Part shown: positions 45,177 through 53,771 of the stretch, piece by piece
How positions within the stretch are numbered: position 1 is the stretch's first letter
Layout: each line of letters starts with the position of its first letter
NCBI GenBank assembly: GCA_944324665.1
Contig: CALUXD010000002.1
Location: forward strand, 582,989 to 646,988
Reading direction: 5' to 3'
DNA from: Candidatus Proelusimicrobium volucris
GTDB lineage: Bacteria > Elusimicrobiota > Elusimicrobia > Elusimicrobiales > Elusimicrobiaceae
DNA: 64,000 nt
The notes under the pieces: model-generated
Told to the model about the DNA's origin: nothing
Database searches by the model: none
Seen by the model: the letters and a program-made list of their open reading frames with translations, nothing else
Program-made: the position numbers and the translations under genes

Positions 45177-45302
45177 GATATCCCCTTATATATTTTAATG
45201 ATAACACAGTTAGCGAAACCCTACAAGGGAATTTGGCTCTATAAAGTTGTAGGCCCAAAGACCTATGTCCTTGATATACATAAATGATATCATTAAGATA
45301 AT

Positions 45303-48260
45303 ATGATTTCGGCAAGGAAGATATACATTTTATTTTTTTCCTTTCTTATATCCGCTGTAACGCTAAATGCGCAGTACAAAGATATAAGGATTGTTTTCTT
45401 TTCCGACAATTACACTTCCGCTTCCTCTCTGCAAAATACTTTTGAGCAGAAATTAGGGCAGCAAAACAGAGTATACGACTTGGACAAGGTAGAAAAACTG
45501 CCTGCTTTTTTTACCGGACAATCTTATATATTTTCCACAGAAGACGACACCGCGGAAGAGATATCCTCCGCACCGACGGATTTTCTCTATCGGGCCGCAG
45601 GCTCCAAAGACGTGATAGCGACAGATTCAGCAATACTCTTCCAACAGCCATACTTGGATAAGGAAATACGCAATATAGTCCTTAGCTCTTCTGACAAAAA
45701 AAACCCCCTCGCGCCCAATCTTAAACGGGTAAGGAGCGGGCTCATCACATTGCCGGACAAAGCCGAGCTGGAAGTACTTACAAACTCCTCCGCGCCCAGA
45801 CTTCAAAAAGGATTATGGCTGCCGGCAATTATGGTTAAATACACCTTGCTTAAAGATGAGGACGAAACTTTTGTGTATATCCTGCAAAAACCCTTAGGCG
45901 GCATAGGCGCATGGTTTAATCCCGTACAAAATATAGCCCGTACGGAAAATAAACCTTTGATAATAATCAATACCGGCGGATTGGAAAAATACGAAAGGCT
46001 CTCCGCACAGCCGGCCTTCCTCGCCAGATACTGGCAGACTATGGATACCGACGCCGTCGCTTTTAACCCTAAAGATTCTTTTATAATCTATAAAGGCGCG
46101 CTTGAATATCCGGAACTTAAAAAGATTTTAATAGCCAGCAATATAGAAAACATAGACGAAAATGAGCCAACGCCCTTCTCCAAAACCGCCTTAATCGAAA
46201 AGAACGGCCTTAAAATCGGGTTAATATCCTTAAGCGAGCCGGGCGCTTTAGACGGCGCCCCGGGAAGAGGCCTCCCCCTTAAAGTTACCCCGCCCCTAAA
46301 CGCCGCGGCGCAATCCATAACAGACCTAAAAGAAAATCAAAAAGCCGATTTTATAATTTTGGTTTCCCATCTCCGCAGGAAAACCCTAAACGCCCTTTTG
46401 GAGCAAACAAAAGGTATAGATATGATAATCAACGCGGCAGACAACAGCGTAAAACCTTTAATCAAAAGCAGAGTGGAGCTTAAAGATTGGAATCTTCGAA
46501 CTGCGCCCAAACCCGCCTATTCCGTTGATATCAGCCCGGATACATTGGGCGACATAACAATAAAATTCGCCTTGAATGAAAACGGTTATACCCCTGCCGT
46601 TATAGAAGATAATCCTCCGACAAATATTTTTGCAGACAATAATTTCAACAATGAATTTTACCCCGTCAACAAATACTTCTTTGACGATCGGCAAGACCCT
46701 GATAATGACTTCCTGCTGCCAAGTGCCAAAGATATAGCCTCCTTCACTGCAAAAGAAGGCATATCCTATACGCCTGCGGAAATATTCAATATGACCGCCG
46801 CAATCATAAGGAAAACCGCCAAAACGGAAGCCGCCTTCATAAGGATACTGCCCTTCAAGGAAAAAATGATAGGCGCTCTGACGCAAAATGACTTGGATAA
46901 TATTATCGACTCAGAAGAGCCCGTTATTAAAGTTAAAATAAAGGGCAAACACCTAAAAAAATTATTGGATCTGTCAGACTTTGACGATCCGTTTTCCAAC
47001 ATCAAAGATTATGCTACCGGTTTTAGCATCGCCGTATCGGGCGTATCGAAAAAGGATAAAACTTATTACATCAATACTTTAGCCGTAAACGACGATGAAA
47101 TATACAGTGCGGCTTTTCCCGCCTCGCTTCTGAAAGAACGCCTGGCCCTGCCAGATTTATCCGCAAATGTAATACAGAGTAAAGAAACGGGGCAAAGCGC
47201 GCAGGAAATGGTAAACTCTTACCTAAAAAAATTAAGAGACGAGAATAAAGACAGAGCATTGTCCTTGGCAGAAGAATACCGCCGCGAACGGGAACTGAGG
47301 TTGCTTAACGATATGCCGCCGCAGGACGAAACGACGGAAGAACTGGACCTGAAAACCAGCCTTCAAGGCCCCATAGCCGCGGAACAATATTTTACTGAAC
47401 AGGCAATGAAAGATTACGACAAAGAAATTTTCACCCTTATTCAAAATACGCCTCAGCCTTATGGCGCTTGGCGCTATAATTTGAGGAATCTTTCCCTCCT
47501 CTTTAGCAATACAGACGTAAAAAATGCAGATAAATATCAAGATTTTTCAGACAGCCGCCTAACCGCGGACGGACAAACGCTTATTCAAGGCTCTTTGGAT
47601 TTTGCCGCGGAGTATTATCGGGAAAGAATACGATGGGATAATATTTTATCTTTAAAATACGGTCAAACCACATTAAGGCCTTATGACGAGGAAAAAACAA
47701 AAAGCGAAAATGCCGACACAATTTCGCTCGTATCGGAATATACTTATAAAAGCACCGACGTCAAAAATTTCCTTGGCGGTTTTTTGATAGGTCCATTCGC
47801 ATCCATAGGTTATCAAACAGAATTCACCAGGACCGACGACACCCCAAGATACAAGGCCTTCAGGGGGCGCGCGGGCGTAAGATTGTTTGAAGGTAAATAT
47901 ATAAAAGATTTTTCTCTATCGCTTTCTCCGGAATTGGATTTTACATATCCACAAACCGCAACCAAATACGCTTGGCAAGCCGCGATACGGGTGGAACACC
48001 CGATAAACGAAAACTCAAAAGCGATTTACGCCGCTTCTATAAGAGATTTCTTTATGGTAAAAAACCCAAGCGAAACGGATATTTCCTATGAGTTTGATCT
48101 TTCCGCAAAAGTAGAAATGGAAATATTAAAATCCTTCTATATAGCACCGTTCATAAGCTACTATCAGGCGCAAGCCAGCAATTTTTCCGGAGCTGGAAGC
48201 AATTTCTATGTCGGAGTGTCCCTTTCCTACTCCAAACTATTCAAGCACCTTAAACTTTAA
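45303..48260 (+). CDS. exported 5'-nucleotidase-like protein with a C-terminal outer-membrane barrel-like domain
   Basis: 985 residues with a signal peptide (1-23, SAVTLNAQ). Residues about 25-620 follow the UshA/5'-nucleotidase plan: LKKILIASNIENI, NGLKIGLISLSEP, ADFIILVSHLRR and a C-terminal domain with MTAAIIRKTAKTEAAFIRI and VKIKGKHLKKLLD. The N-terminal metal ligands (D-x-H and GNHE motifs) are not visible, so catalysis is doubtful. Residues about 740-985 alternate aromatic/polar as in a small beta-barrel and end in aromatic-rich strands (FYVGVSLSYSKLFKHLKL). It is divergent from the giant gene with a 126-bp shared upstream region. Confidence 0.65.
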   Translation: MISARKIYILFFSFLISAVTLNAQYKDIRIVFFSDNYTSASSLQNTFEQKLGQQNRVYDLDKVEKLPAFFTGQSYIFSTEDDTAEEISSAPTDFLYRAAGSKDVIATDSAILFQQPYLDKEIRNIVLSSSDKKNPLAPNLKRVRSGLITLPDKAELEVLTNSSAPRLQKGLWLPAIMVKYTLLKDEDETFVYILQKPLGGIGAWFNPVQNIARTENKPLIIINTGGLEKYERLSAQPAFLARYWQTMDTDAVAFNPKDSFIIYKGALEYPELKKILIASNIENIDENEPTPFSKTALIEKNGLKIGLISLSEPGALDGAPGRGLPLKVTPPLNAAAQSITDLKENQKADFIILVSHLRRKTLNALLEQTKGIDMIINAADNSVKPLIKSRVELKDWNLRTAPKPAYSVDISPDTLGDITIKFALNENGYTPAVIEDNPPTNIFADNNFNNEFYPVNKYFFDDRQDPDNDFLLPSAKDIASFTAKEGISYTPAEIFNMTAAIIRKTAKTEAAFIRILPFKEKMIGALTQNDLDNIIDSEEPVIKVKIKGKHLKKLLDLSDFDDPFSNIKDYATGFSIAVSGVSKKDKTYYINTLAVNDDEIYSAAFPASLLKERLALPDLSANVIQSKETGQSAQEMVNSYLKKLRDENKDRALSLAEEYRRERELRLLNDMPPQDETTEELDLKTSLQGPIAAEQYFTEQAMKDYDKEIFTLIQNTPQPYGAWRYNLRNLSLLFSNTDVKNADKYQDFSDSRLTADGQTLIQGSLDFAAEYYRERIRWDNILSLKYGQTTLRPYDEEKTKSENADTISLVSEYTYKSTDVKNFLGGFLIGPFASIGYQTEFTRTDDTPRYKAFRGRAGVRLFEGKYIKDFSLSLSPELDFTYPQTATKYAWQAAIRVEHPINENSKAIYAASIRDFFMVKNPSETDISYEFDLSAKVEMEILKSFYIAPFISYYQAQASNFSGAGSNFYVGVSLSYSKLFKHLKL

Positions 48261-48483
48261 AAGATGCCAAGATGCTATCCTCTTCGGAAAAGTCTTCTTA
48301 TCCATATAAAAATAACTTCAATATTTATAAACGATAAATCAAAAGGCGGCAAATGATAAAGGCAATTATTAGGGTGTGAAAGATTTTAGACGATTTTATT
48401 TTACTCAAATACTCGCCCGTTTTACTTGGAGGGTTATCTTCTCGTCTTAATTGCCAGGCAGCGATTTAGCTGATTAGAGATAA

Positions 48484-48513
48484 AAAATCCCCCGCGCTTC
48501 GCGGGGGATTATA
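48484..48513 (-). terminator. intrinsic terminator of the Cys-rich pilin-like gene
   Basis: AATCCCCCGC / GCGGGGGATT arms, CTTC-type loop, T run on the minus strand. The remaining bases 48261-48480 hold nothing recognisable. Confidence 0.88.
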
Positions 48514-48530
48514 CAAACTATTAGAAAAGA

Positions 48531-49424
48531 CTAACAAGGCTGAGTCCAGTCCTCAGGCACCCATTTGCCTTTGGTATAAGTCCTGCAGTAATGCACGCCG
48601 TCAATGGTATTCTTTTGGACTGTATTTTCCGGGCAGGCATTTTTATAGCAAGAATTGGTTGCAGCGTCATACCCCGTATAACCGGCAGCCGGCTGGGAAT
48701 ACTGCCACGTATTGCCCGAGCAAGTGAAAATGCAGTTATTTGCGGTCTTTGTATCACCGTTTTTACACTCGCCTTGCTCTTCGGGGGGGCAAGATACGCC
48801 GCTATAATCGCAAACACCGGTAAGGCTATTGCAAGTACCGCTTATAGTACTGCCGTCCCAACACGTTTTAGTACAGCTGCCGCAGTCTTTGTCCGGCGAT
48901 GGAGTGATACCGGAGCCGCCGTCCCCGCCGGGAGCGACATATTCACAGCCGACACTGTCGGTAGATACCAAATCAGAGAACATTGAGCATATTGTGCTGT
49001 TCTCGCCATTGATGCAGCCCGTGGCTTGTGTTTCCACATTCTTTACCAATGTGTAATTCTCCCCGCTTCTGTTATTTACCGCAGAAATACAGGCATCGCT
49101 TAAAGTATAGTCAAAGCTGCCGACGGTAGCGGTATTGCCTTCAGTGGTGGTAAGACCGGCTATCGGCACATTTAAATCTTTGAACGTTGTGGCGTATGTT
49201 TCGTTATTGAGCATATAATCCTGTTGCTTTAACGAAACGATATTCAAATTATTCAAAGCATCGGAAACCCTGCTCTTTTTGACGGATTTCGTATAGGAAG
49301 GCAAAGCTATTGCCGCCAATACTCCTATTACCAAAACTACAACCAAAAGTTCAGTAAGGGTAAAACCTTTTTTGAAAGGTTTGGAATTGGCTAATTTTAC
49401 TAACTTATCCAATGATTTTCTCAT
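48531..49424 (-). CDS. type IV pilin-like protein with long leader and Cys-rich C-terminal domain
   Basis: 297 residues from the ATG at 49424 (GAGGG site). The leader is long (20 residues, ending PFKKG) and is followed by FTLTELLVVVLVIGVLAAIALPSY, a class III signal with Glu5. Residues 50-150 resemble a normal pilin globular domain. From about 165 the chain becomes Cys-rich (about 16 Cys: CGSCTKTCWDG, CNSLTGVCDYSGVSC, CKNGD, CSGNTWQYSQ), like small disulphide-rich adhesive modules. It could be a minor tip pilin. The GGAA/TTCC hairpin next to the ATG might mask the ribosome site. Confidence 0.85.
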   Translation of the reverse strand: MRKSLDKLVKLANSKPFKKGFTLTELLVVVLVIGVLAAIALPSYTKSVKKSRVSDALNNLNIVSLKQQDYMLNNETYATTFKDLNVPIAGLTTTEGNTATVGSFDYTLSDACISAVNNRSGENYTLVKNVETQATGCINGENSTICSMFSDLVSTDSVGCEYVAPGGDGGSGITPSPDKDCGSCTKTCWDGSTISGTCNSLTGVCDYSGVSCPPEEQGECKNGDTKTANNCIFTCSGNTWQYSQPAAGYTGYDAATNSCYKNACPENTVQKNTIDGVHYCRTYTKGKWVPEDWTQPC

Positions 49425-49591
49425 AGTGGAACCCTCTTCCAAATGTAAATATTTAACTTCTTACATTATATTTTACAAAAAATGTCTTTTTTATCAAGCG
49501 AAATTTGAAATCAATTTTTCTCAGTTGAAAAGACGGCGTTTAATTTTTTTAAAAGAATGTTTTTATCACTGGTACTTCGGAACAAAAAGAT

Positions 49592-49624
49592 AACAAAAAA
49601 AGGCCCGCCGAAGCGGGCCTTTTA
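49592..49624 (-). terminator. intrinsic terminator of the 50-kb pilin gene
   Basis: AAAAGGCCCGC / GCGGGCCTTTT arms, tetraloop, T run on the minus strand. Confidence 0.9.
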
Positions 49625-49645
49625 AAACTAATATCGTATGTCGTA

Positions 49646-50113
49646 TTAGTTGGAGCCGGTCGGCAAGCCGAGCGATACGCAGATACCGCTTACGGAAGCG
49701 CCGCTACCACCGGTCGTGTCATTGCAGACTACTCTGCCGGTATAATAATACCTAGTAAGAGTATAACCCGCGCTGCCGACTCTGGAAGCGGTAACAAGAC
49801 CGTTGGTGGTATTCGTGCCGGAAACGCTGATGGCGAAGTTATTGGTATTCCAAGAACCGCCGCTTACCGGGGAACCATTTACATCGGCAAACTCAATATC
49901 CAAGCTTTCCAACGTAGTAGGATACTGATTTTGGGAAGAAACGAGTCTCGCTCTTTCCATAGCGGCGGCTACAGAACCCATGATGGACAAAGCTTCCGTA
50001 GCTCTGGATTTTTCTACCGCTTTAAAGTATTGAGGCAACGCCACGGCGGCCAAAATACCAATGATCAATACGACGACCAACAACTCGATAAGGGTGAACC
50101 CTTTCTTATTCAT
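49646..50113 (-). CDS. type IV pilin (PilE-like), probably the major pilin
   Basis: 155 residues from the ATG at 50113 with AGGAGGG upstream. Very short leader MNKKG, then the canonical [19 protein letters not shown] helix. The globular part shares most conserved blocks with the 37-kb pilin. It has the best promoter of the four pilin genes (TTGACA-17-TATATT), a 5' leader hairpin and a strong terminator, consistent with high expression. Assembly genes are not in the window. Confidence 0.95.
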   Translation of the reverse strand: MNKKGFTLIELLVVVLIIGILAAVALPQYFKAVEKSRATEALSIMGSVAAAMERARLVSSQNQYPTTLESLDIEFADVNGSPVSGGSWNTNNFAISVSGTNTTNGLVTASRVGSAGYTLTRYYYTGRVVCNDTTGGSGASVSGICVSLGLPTGSN

Positions 50114-50142
50114 ATAATACCCTCCTAAGGTATAATAAGTAA

Positions 50143-50157
50143 TAGCCTTGCTGGCTA
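50143..50157 (-). promoter_or_regulatory. 5'-terminal hairpin of the 50-kb pilin mRNA
   Basis: TAGCC-AGCAA-GGCTA, starting at or next to the predicted transcription start (about 50158). A stem at the extreme 5' end is a known way to stabilise abundant mRNAs. Confidence 0.65.
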
Positions 50158-50164
50158 CAAAAAT

Positions 50165-50193
50165 AATATACACTTAATAGCGAACATTGTCAA
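50165..50193 (-). promoter_or_regulatory. consensus promoter of the 50-kb pilin
   Basis: Minus strand TTGACA (50188-50193), 17-bp spacer, TATATT (50165-50170). Confidence 0.85.
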
Positions 50194-50263
50194 CCATTAT
50201 CTATGCCGATTATTTTTGTAAAATAATTGTAATATATTTTTAAAGCATTATAAAGGAGCAACA

Positions 50264-50851
50264 ATGATTATACCTACCATAATAGAAAAGAATGTCGGAT
50301 ACGATATTTTCTCCCGCCTGCTCAAAGACAGAATAATATTCGTCGGCGGGCGCGAAGGCGAAGTAAGCACGGAAGCCGCAAATATGATTATAGCCCAGCT
50401 TTTGTATTTGGACGCGGAAGATTCCTCCAGGGAAATAAACCTCTATATCAATTCTCCCGGCGGACTTGTAACCGCTGGCTTGGCGATATACGATACGATG
50501 CAATATATCAAAGCGCCGATAACCACGATATGCATGGGCCAGGCGATGAGCTTCGGCGCGGTGCTTTTGGCGGCCGGCTCCAAGGGCAAGAGATACGCTT
50601 TGCCGCATTCCAGAATAATGATACACCAGCCTTTGATATGGGGCGGCGGTATATCTGGGCAGGTGACAGATATTGAAATAGAATCTCGCGAGCTGCGGGA
50701 GAACAAGGAACATCTGCTCGACATTTTGGCACACCACACGGGCCAGGACAAGGAGAAAATCCGCCTCGACAGCGAACGCAATTACTATATGTCCGCGCAG
50801 GAAGCCAAGGAGTACGGCATAATAGATAAAGTGTTGGATTTGAAAAAATAG
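50264..50851 (+). CDS. clpP: ATP-dependent Clp protease proteolytic subunit
   Basis: 195 residues, normal length. YINSPGG, the nucleophile Ser96 (GQAMSFGA) and His121 (RIMIHQP) are in place. The third triad position, Asp in most ClpPs (xERDxF), is Asn173 here (SERNYYMSA; codon AAT at 50780-50782). Asn at this position is known in Listeria ClpP1. No clpX or clpA neighbour. AAAGGAG precedes the ATG. The partner ATPase and any second clpP copy must lie elsewhere. Confidence 0.93.
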   Translation: MIIPTIIEKNVGYDIFSRLLKDRIIFVGGREGEVSTEAANMIIAQLLYLDAEDSSREINLYINSPGGLVTAGLAIYDTMQYIKAPITTICMGQAMSFGAVLLAAGSKGKRYALPHSRIMIHQPLIWGGGISGQVTDIEIESRELRENKEHLLDILAHHTGQDKEKIRLDSERNYYMSAQEAKEYGIIDKVLDLKK

Positions 50852-50959
50852 ATATGGGCAATAAGACCTATCTTGGCCTAGGTCTAAATTCTCTTGAAGA
50901 GCAAATGGCATATCACATATAATAATCGTAAGAAGTTTAATTTAAGGAGAGGAAAGATA

Positions 50960-51562
50960 ATGAAAACAATAATTTTAACCGTTCTTGTTTCTTTTACGGC
51001 GCTCTGCGCCAATGCTATGGATTTGACCGAGCTTAAACAGAATATGAAGATGAACGCGGCAATATCATCACGCGCCGTCGCAAAATCCACGGCCGATTCA
51101 AAGGTTGTCGAATTTATCGGATACAGCGAGTTTACCAAAGGCACGATTGAAGTAAAGCCCCAGCTTAAATATGCCGGGAAAAATATAGAGGTTTTCTTTT
51201 TCATGATAGACGACGCTTTGGCTTATGCCTACGACAAAAGCAAAAAATACGACAAAGTGGAAGTAAAACTCGTAGTGGACGATAAAGACATCACTTCCCC
51301 CGACCCGCATCACCTTGTGCCGGTATATGCCAAAATTACTGCTTCAAAGAAAGGCAAAACTGTGGAAGAGGGATTAAAGGAAGTTTTCTCCGTGGAACTT
51401 TTGGAGATATGGGACGTAAACAGACCTGTAACCCCGAAGTATACCACCCCGACCAGAACGGGCGACCCGCATTACAATGAATTTGTGGAGGAAGAAACTG
51501 CCCCCAGCACAAAAAAATCTGAAGAGAAAATAATCTTTGAAGATCGCTACCACAGATTTTAA
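50960..51562 (+). CDS. exported protein of unknown function
   Basis: 200 residues from the ATG at 50960 (AGGAGAGG upstream). Signal peptide 1-20 (VSFTALCANA). The mature part is a Lys-rich, mixed alpha/beta protein (KVVEFIGYSEFTKGTIEVKPQL, VEVKLVVDDKDI) with a Pro/Thr-rich region near 165-185. No family recognised. It follows clpP by 109 nt and has its own terminator. Confidence 0.65.
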   Translation: MKTIILTVLVSFTALCANAMDLTELKQNMKMNAAISSRAVAKSTADSKVVEFIGYSEFTKGTIEVKPQLKYAGKNIEVFFFMIDDALAYAYDKSKKYDKVEVKLVVDDKDITSPDPHHLVPVYAKITASKKGKTVEEGLKEVFSVELLEIWDVNRPVTPKYTTPTRTGDPHYNEFVEEETAPSTKKSEEKIIFEDRYHRF

Positions 51563-51579
51563 TTTTTGGACAAAGACTA

Positions 51580-51608
51580 AATCCCCGCCGTTTGGCGGGG
51601 ATTTTTTG
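51580..51608 (+). terminator. intrinsic terminator after the exported protein gene
   Basis: AATCCCCGCC / GGCGGGGATT arms, loop GTTT, T run. Confidence 0.9.
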
Positions 51609-51732
51609 CGCCCATTTTTATTTAATTTTATTTTATCCAAGCCTGCCTCCCGCCCGGGCGCAAAGCGGTTTGGGAAAGATATTTGCCCCGCCTTTAAAAA
51701 GAAGTCAAAATTTGCTATATTGAATTTGGAGA

Positions 51733-51758
51733 GCCGCCGCGATTTAAGGCGGTTTTTT
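51733..51758 (+). terminator. terminator-like hairpin in the leader of the portal gene
   Basis: GCCGCC / GGCGGT stem followed by six T, only 25 bp before the portal ATG and just downstream of a possible -10 (TATATT near 51717). It could attenuate the portal operon or insulate it from upstream transcription. Confidence 0.6.
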
Positions 51759-51782
51759 CACGCCCGCCGAATATACTTGCCA

Positions 51783-52994
51783 ATGAAAATAATAGAAAAA
51801 CTTATCAAAGGCCTCTCCGCCAAAAACGGCAGCGGGGAACAATCCCTCAACATTCCCTTGTTTATGGAATACAGCGCACCTTACCTAAACGAGGAAAGAC
51901 TTCCATCCGCGTCCAGCCACAATTACGCGCCTTATGTGGAAGCCTACGGCGAAAAATCTTGGATATACGCCTGTGTAAACGTCATAGCGGAGACGGTTTC
52001 CTCCGCGGAATTTAACCTGAAAGACGAACACGGCCGCATAATCTCCGCCCACCCAGCACTTGACCTTATGTACCGCCCCAACAAAATAATGAGCGGCAGA
52101 TTTTTAAGACAATGGATAACCGCCAGCCTTGAGCTTACGGGCAACGCTTATGTCTTAAAAGATTCAATCCGTCCAGACGGCACGCCCGCGGAGCTCTTCC
52201 CCCTCTTGAGTCAGCTGGTGGAAGTAATACCGGGCAAAAATTCGCGCAACCCCGTACAAGGCTATAAATATAGGGCGGGCTCGCAAACGGCGTATTACAA
52301 ACCCGAGGAGATAATCCACTTTAAATATTTCAATCCGTTTGATTTTTTCTACGGACTATCACCCATATCCGCGGCCAGGCGCGCGCTTGAAACTTTAGAC
52401 AAAGCCGAAACTTTCAACCGTGCTTTCTTTGATAATTCGGGCACTTTGTCGGGCATTTTGCAGACGGACGGGCGGCTTGATGAGGCCTCCCGCAGCAGAA
52501 TAATGAAAGCCTGGGGCGATAAATATCAAGGCGCGGGCAAGGCCCATAAAGTTGCGCTTTTAGAAGGCGGGCTGAAATGGCAGAACATATCTTTAAGCCA
52601 AAAGGATATGGATTTCATTTCTGGCATAAAACTAAACCGCGAAACTATACTTTCAATCTTTCACGTGCCGCCGGCGCTTGTCGGCCTCTTTGACCACGCC
52701 CCACAATTCAACACCAAGGAGCAGCAACGCATTTTCTGGCAGACCTGCGTACACCCCAAACAAACATTGATACTGGAAACCTTAACGGAATTCCTGCTGC
52801 CGGATTTCGACGCCAGCCGCACATTGTATTTTGACAAAGACGCTTCTTCCGTATCCTGCTTAAAGGAAGATATGCTAGAGCTCGCTCAAGCGGCGAAAAT
52901 ATATCACGAAATGGGATACAACAAAGCGGAGATATCGCAAGCTTTAAATCTCCCATTCGGCGGCAAAGTAAAAAACAACGGAGCAAAAAAATGA
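51783..52994 (+). CDS. HK97-family phage portal protein
   Basis: 403 residues from the ATG at 51783; the frame is open further upstream but that part crosses two hairpins and has no portal homology. It has the portal core: KSWIYACVNVIAETVSSAEF, HPALDLMYRPNKIMSGRFLR, GNAYVLKD, YYKPEEIIHFKYFNP and a VPPALVGLFDHAPQFNTKEQQRIFW stretch. In phages it forms the dodecameric DNA gate of the head. It overlaps the protease gene by 4 nt. No terminase, capsid or tail genes flank it, so it is an orphan pair, either a relic or domesticated. Confidence 0.9.
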   Translation: MKIIEKLIKGLSAKNGSGEQSLNIPLFMEYSAPYLNEERLPSASSHNYAPYVEAYGEKSWIYACVNVIAETVSSAEFNLKDEHGRIISAHPALDLMYRPNKIMSGRFLRQWITASLELTGNAYVLKDSIRPDGTPAELFPLLSQLVEVIPGKNSRNPVQGYKYRAGSQTAYYKPEEIIHFKYFNPFDFFYGLSPISAARRALETLDKAETFNRAFFDNSGTLSGILQTDGRLDEASRSRIMKAWGDKYQGAGKAHKVALLEGGLKWQNISLSQKDMDFISGIKLNRETILSIFHVPPALVGLFDHAPQFNTKEQQRIFWQTCVHPKQTLILETLTEFLLPDFDASRTLYFDKDASSVSCLKEDMLELAQAAKIYHEMGYNKAEISQALNLPFGGKVKNNGAKK

Positions 52995-53608
52995 GTAAAA
53001 CGAAAATAAAAGGAACCACAAACAAACCCGCTTTTAAAATAGCGGCCCTGCGCCAAGGGGCCGTAAAGGAAGAAAACGGCCTAATATTTATAGAGGGCTA
53101 CGCAAATACAAAAAACTCGCCCGACAGATACGGCGACATTCCCTCGCCTCTTTCAAGCAAGCGCGACTACGTATACGAGCTGACGCAGTTCAAAAAGAAC
53201 CCCGTCCTCTTGATAGATCACATCAACAGGTTGGACCATTTGGCGGGCTCAGTCACCGAAATTTACGAAGACGAGAAAGGTTTGTATTTTAAAGCGGTCT
53301 TTTCAGCCTCGCTGCATCCGACTGTGGCCCATGCGAGGAAACTATATCAGGAAGGGCACGCCAAAGGCATAAGCATAGCGGGCAGATTCCACTACGAAGA
53401 CCCACAACGTCCCAATGTACTGACCTTGGCGGAAATATACGAAATCAGCCTCGTAGCCGTCCCGGCCGATCCGAACAGTCTGGCGGAAGTAAGCGAACAA
53501 AGACCTTGCGAAACGGACGAGCAAACGCCTTTACAGGAACAGGATGAGAAGGCCGCTCTGCTCAAAGAAGAAATCAATGCCTGGATAGAGGATCTGAAAG
53601 AGGATTAA
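52991..53608 (+). CDS. HK97-family prohead (capsid maturation) protease
   Basis: 205 residues. Family features are a central strand pair leading to LLIDHINRLDHLAGSV (catalytic His region), GHAKGISIAGRF (catalytic Ser region) and EIYEISLVAVPADPNS, the typical end of the protease domain. A charged helical tail follows (EEINAWIEDLKED). It cleaves capsid and scaffold during phage head maturation. ATGA overlap with the portal gene. Reading frame intact, which argues against simple decay. Confidence 0.88.
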   Translation: MSKTKIKGTTNKPAFKIAALRQGAVKEENGLIFIEGYANTKNSPDRYGDIPSPLSSKRDYVYELTQFKKNPVLLIDHINRLDHLAGSVTEIYEDEKGLYFKAVFSASLHPTVAHARKLYQEGHAKGISIAGRFHYEDPQRPNVLTLAEIYEISLVAVPADPNSLAEVSEQRPCETDEQTPLQEQDEKAALLKEEINAWIEDLKED

Positions 53609-53622
53609 ATAAAAACAATCCT

Positions 53623-53656
53623 GCGCACCCCGTATAAAAGCGGGGTGCCGCGTTTT
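53623..53656 (+). terminator. intrinsic terminator of the portal-protease pair
   Basis: GCACCCCG / CGGGGTGC arms with a short T stretch after CCGCG. Confidence 0.75.
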
Positions 53657-53771
53657 ACAGACACAAATATTATAATAAACACGGAGTACACAGCCAGCCT
53701 ATGGACAAATGATTGATATTTTGTTTTAATTCACCTATAATATCTATATATTAAAACGGGACGGATCGGGT

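Noticed and set aside
48261..50263. Gene-strand change near 50 kb as an alternative replication origin
   Set aside because: Genes are mostly minus before and all plus after, but hand counts of G and C in sampled rows gave no consistent skew switch, and no DnaA box cluster was seen here. A computed cumulative skew would decide.
50240..50911. A 223-residue minus-strand frame over clpP
   Set aside because: It is antisense to a clear ClpP with no family features.
51537..51782. An 82-residue N-terminal extension of the portal protein
   Set aside because: It would start inside the preceding gene and read through two terminator hairpins; portal similarity begins at the ATG at 51783.
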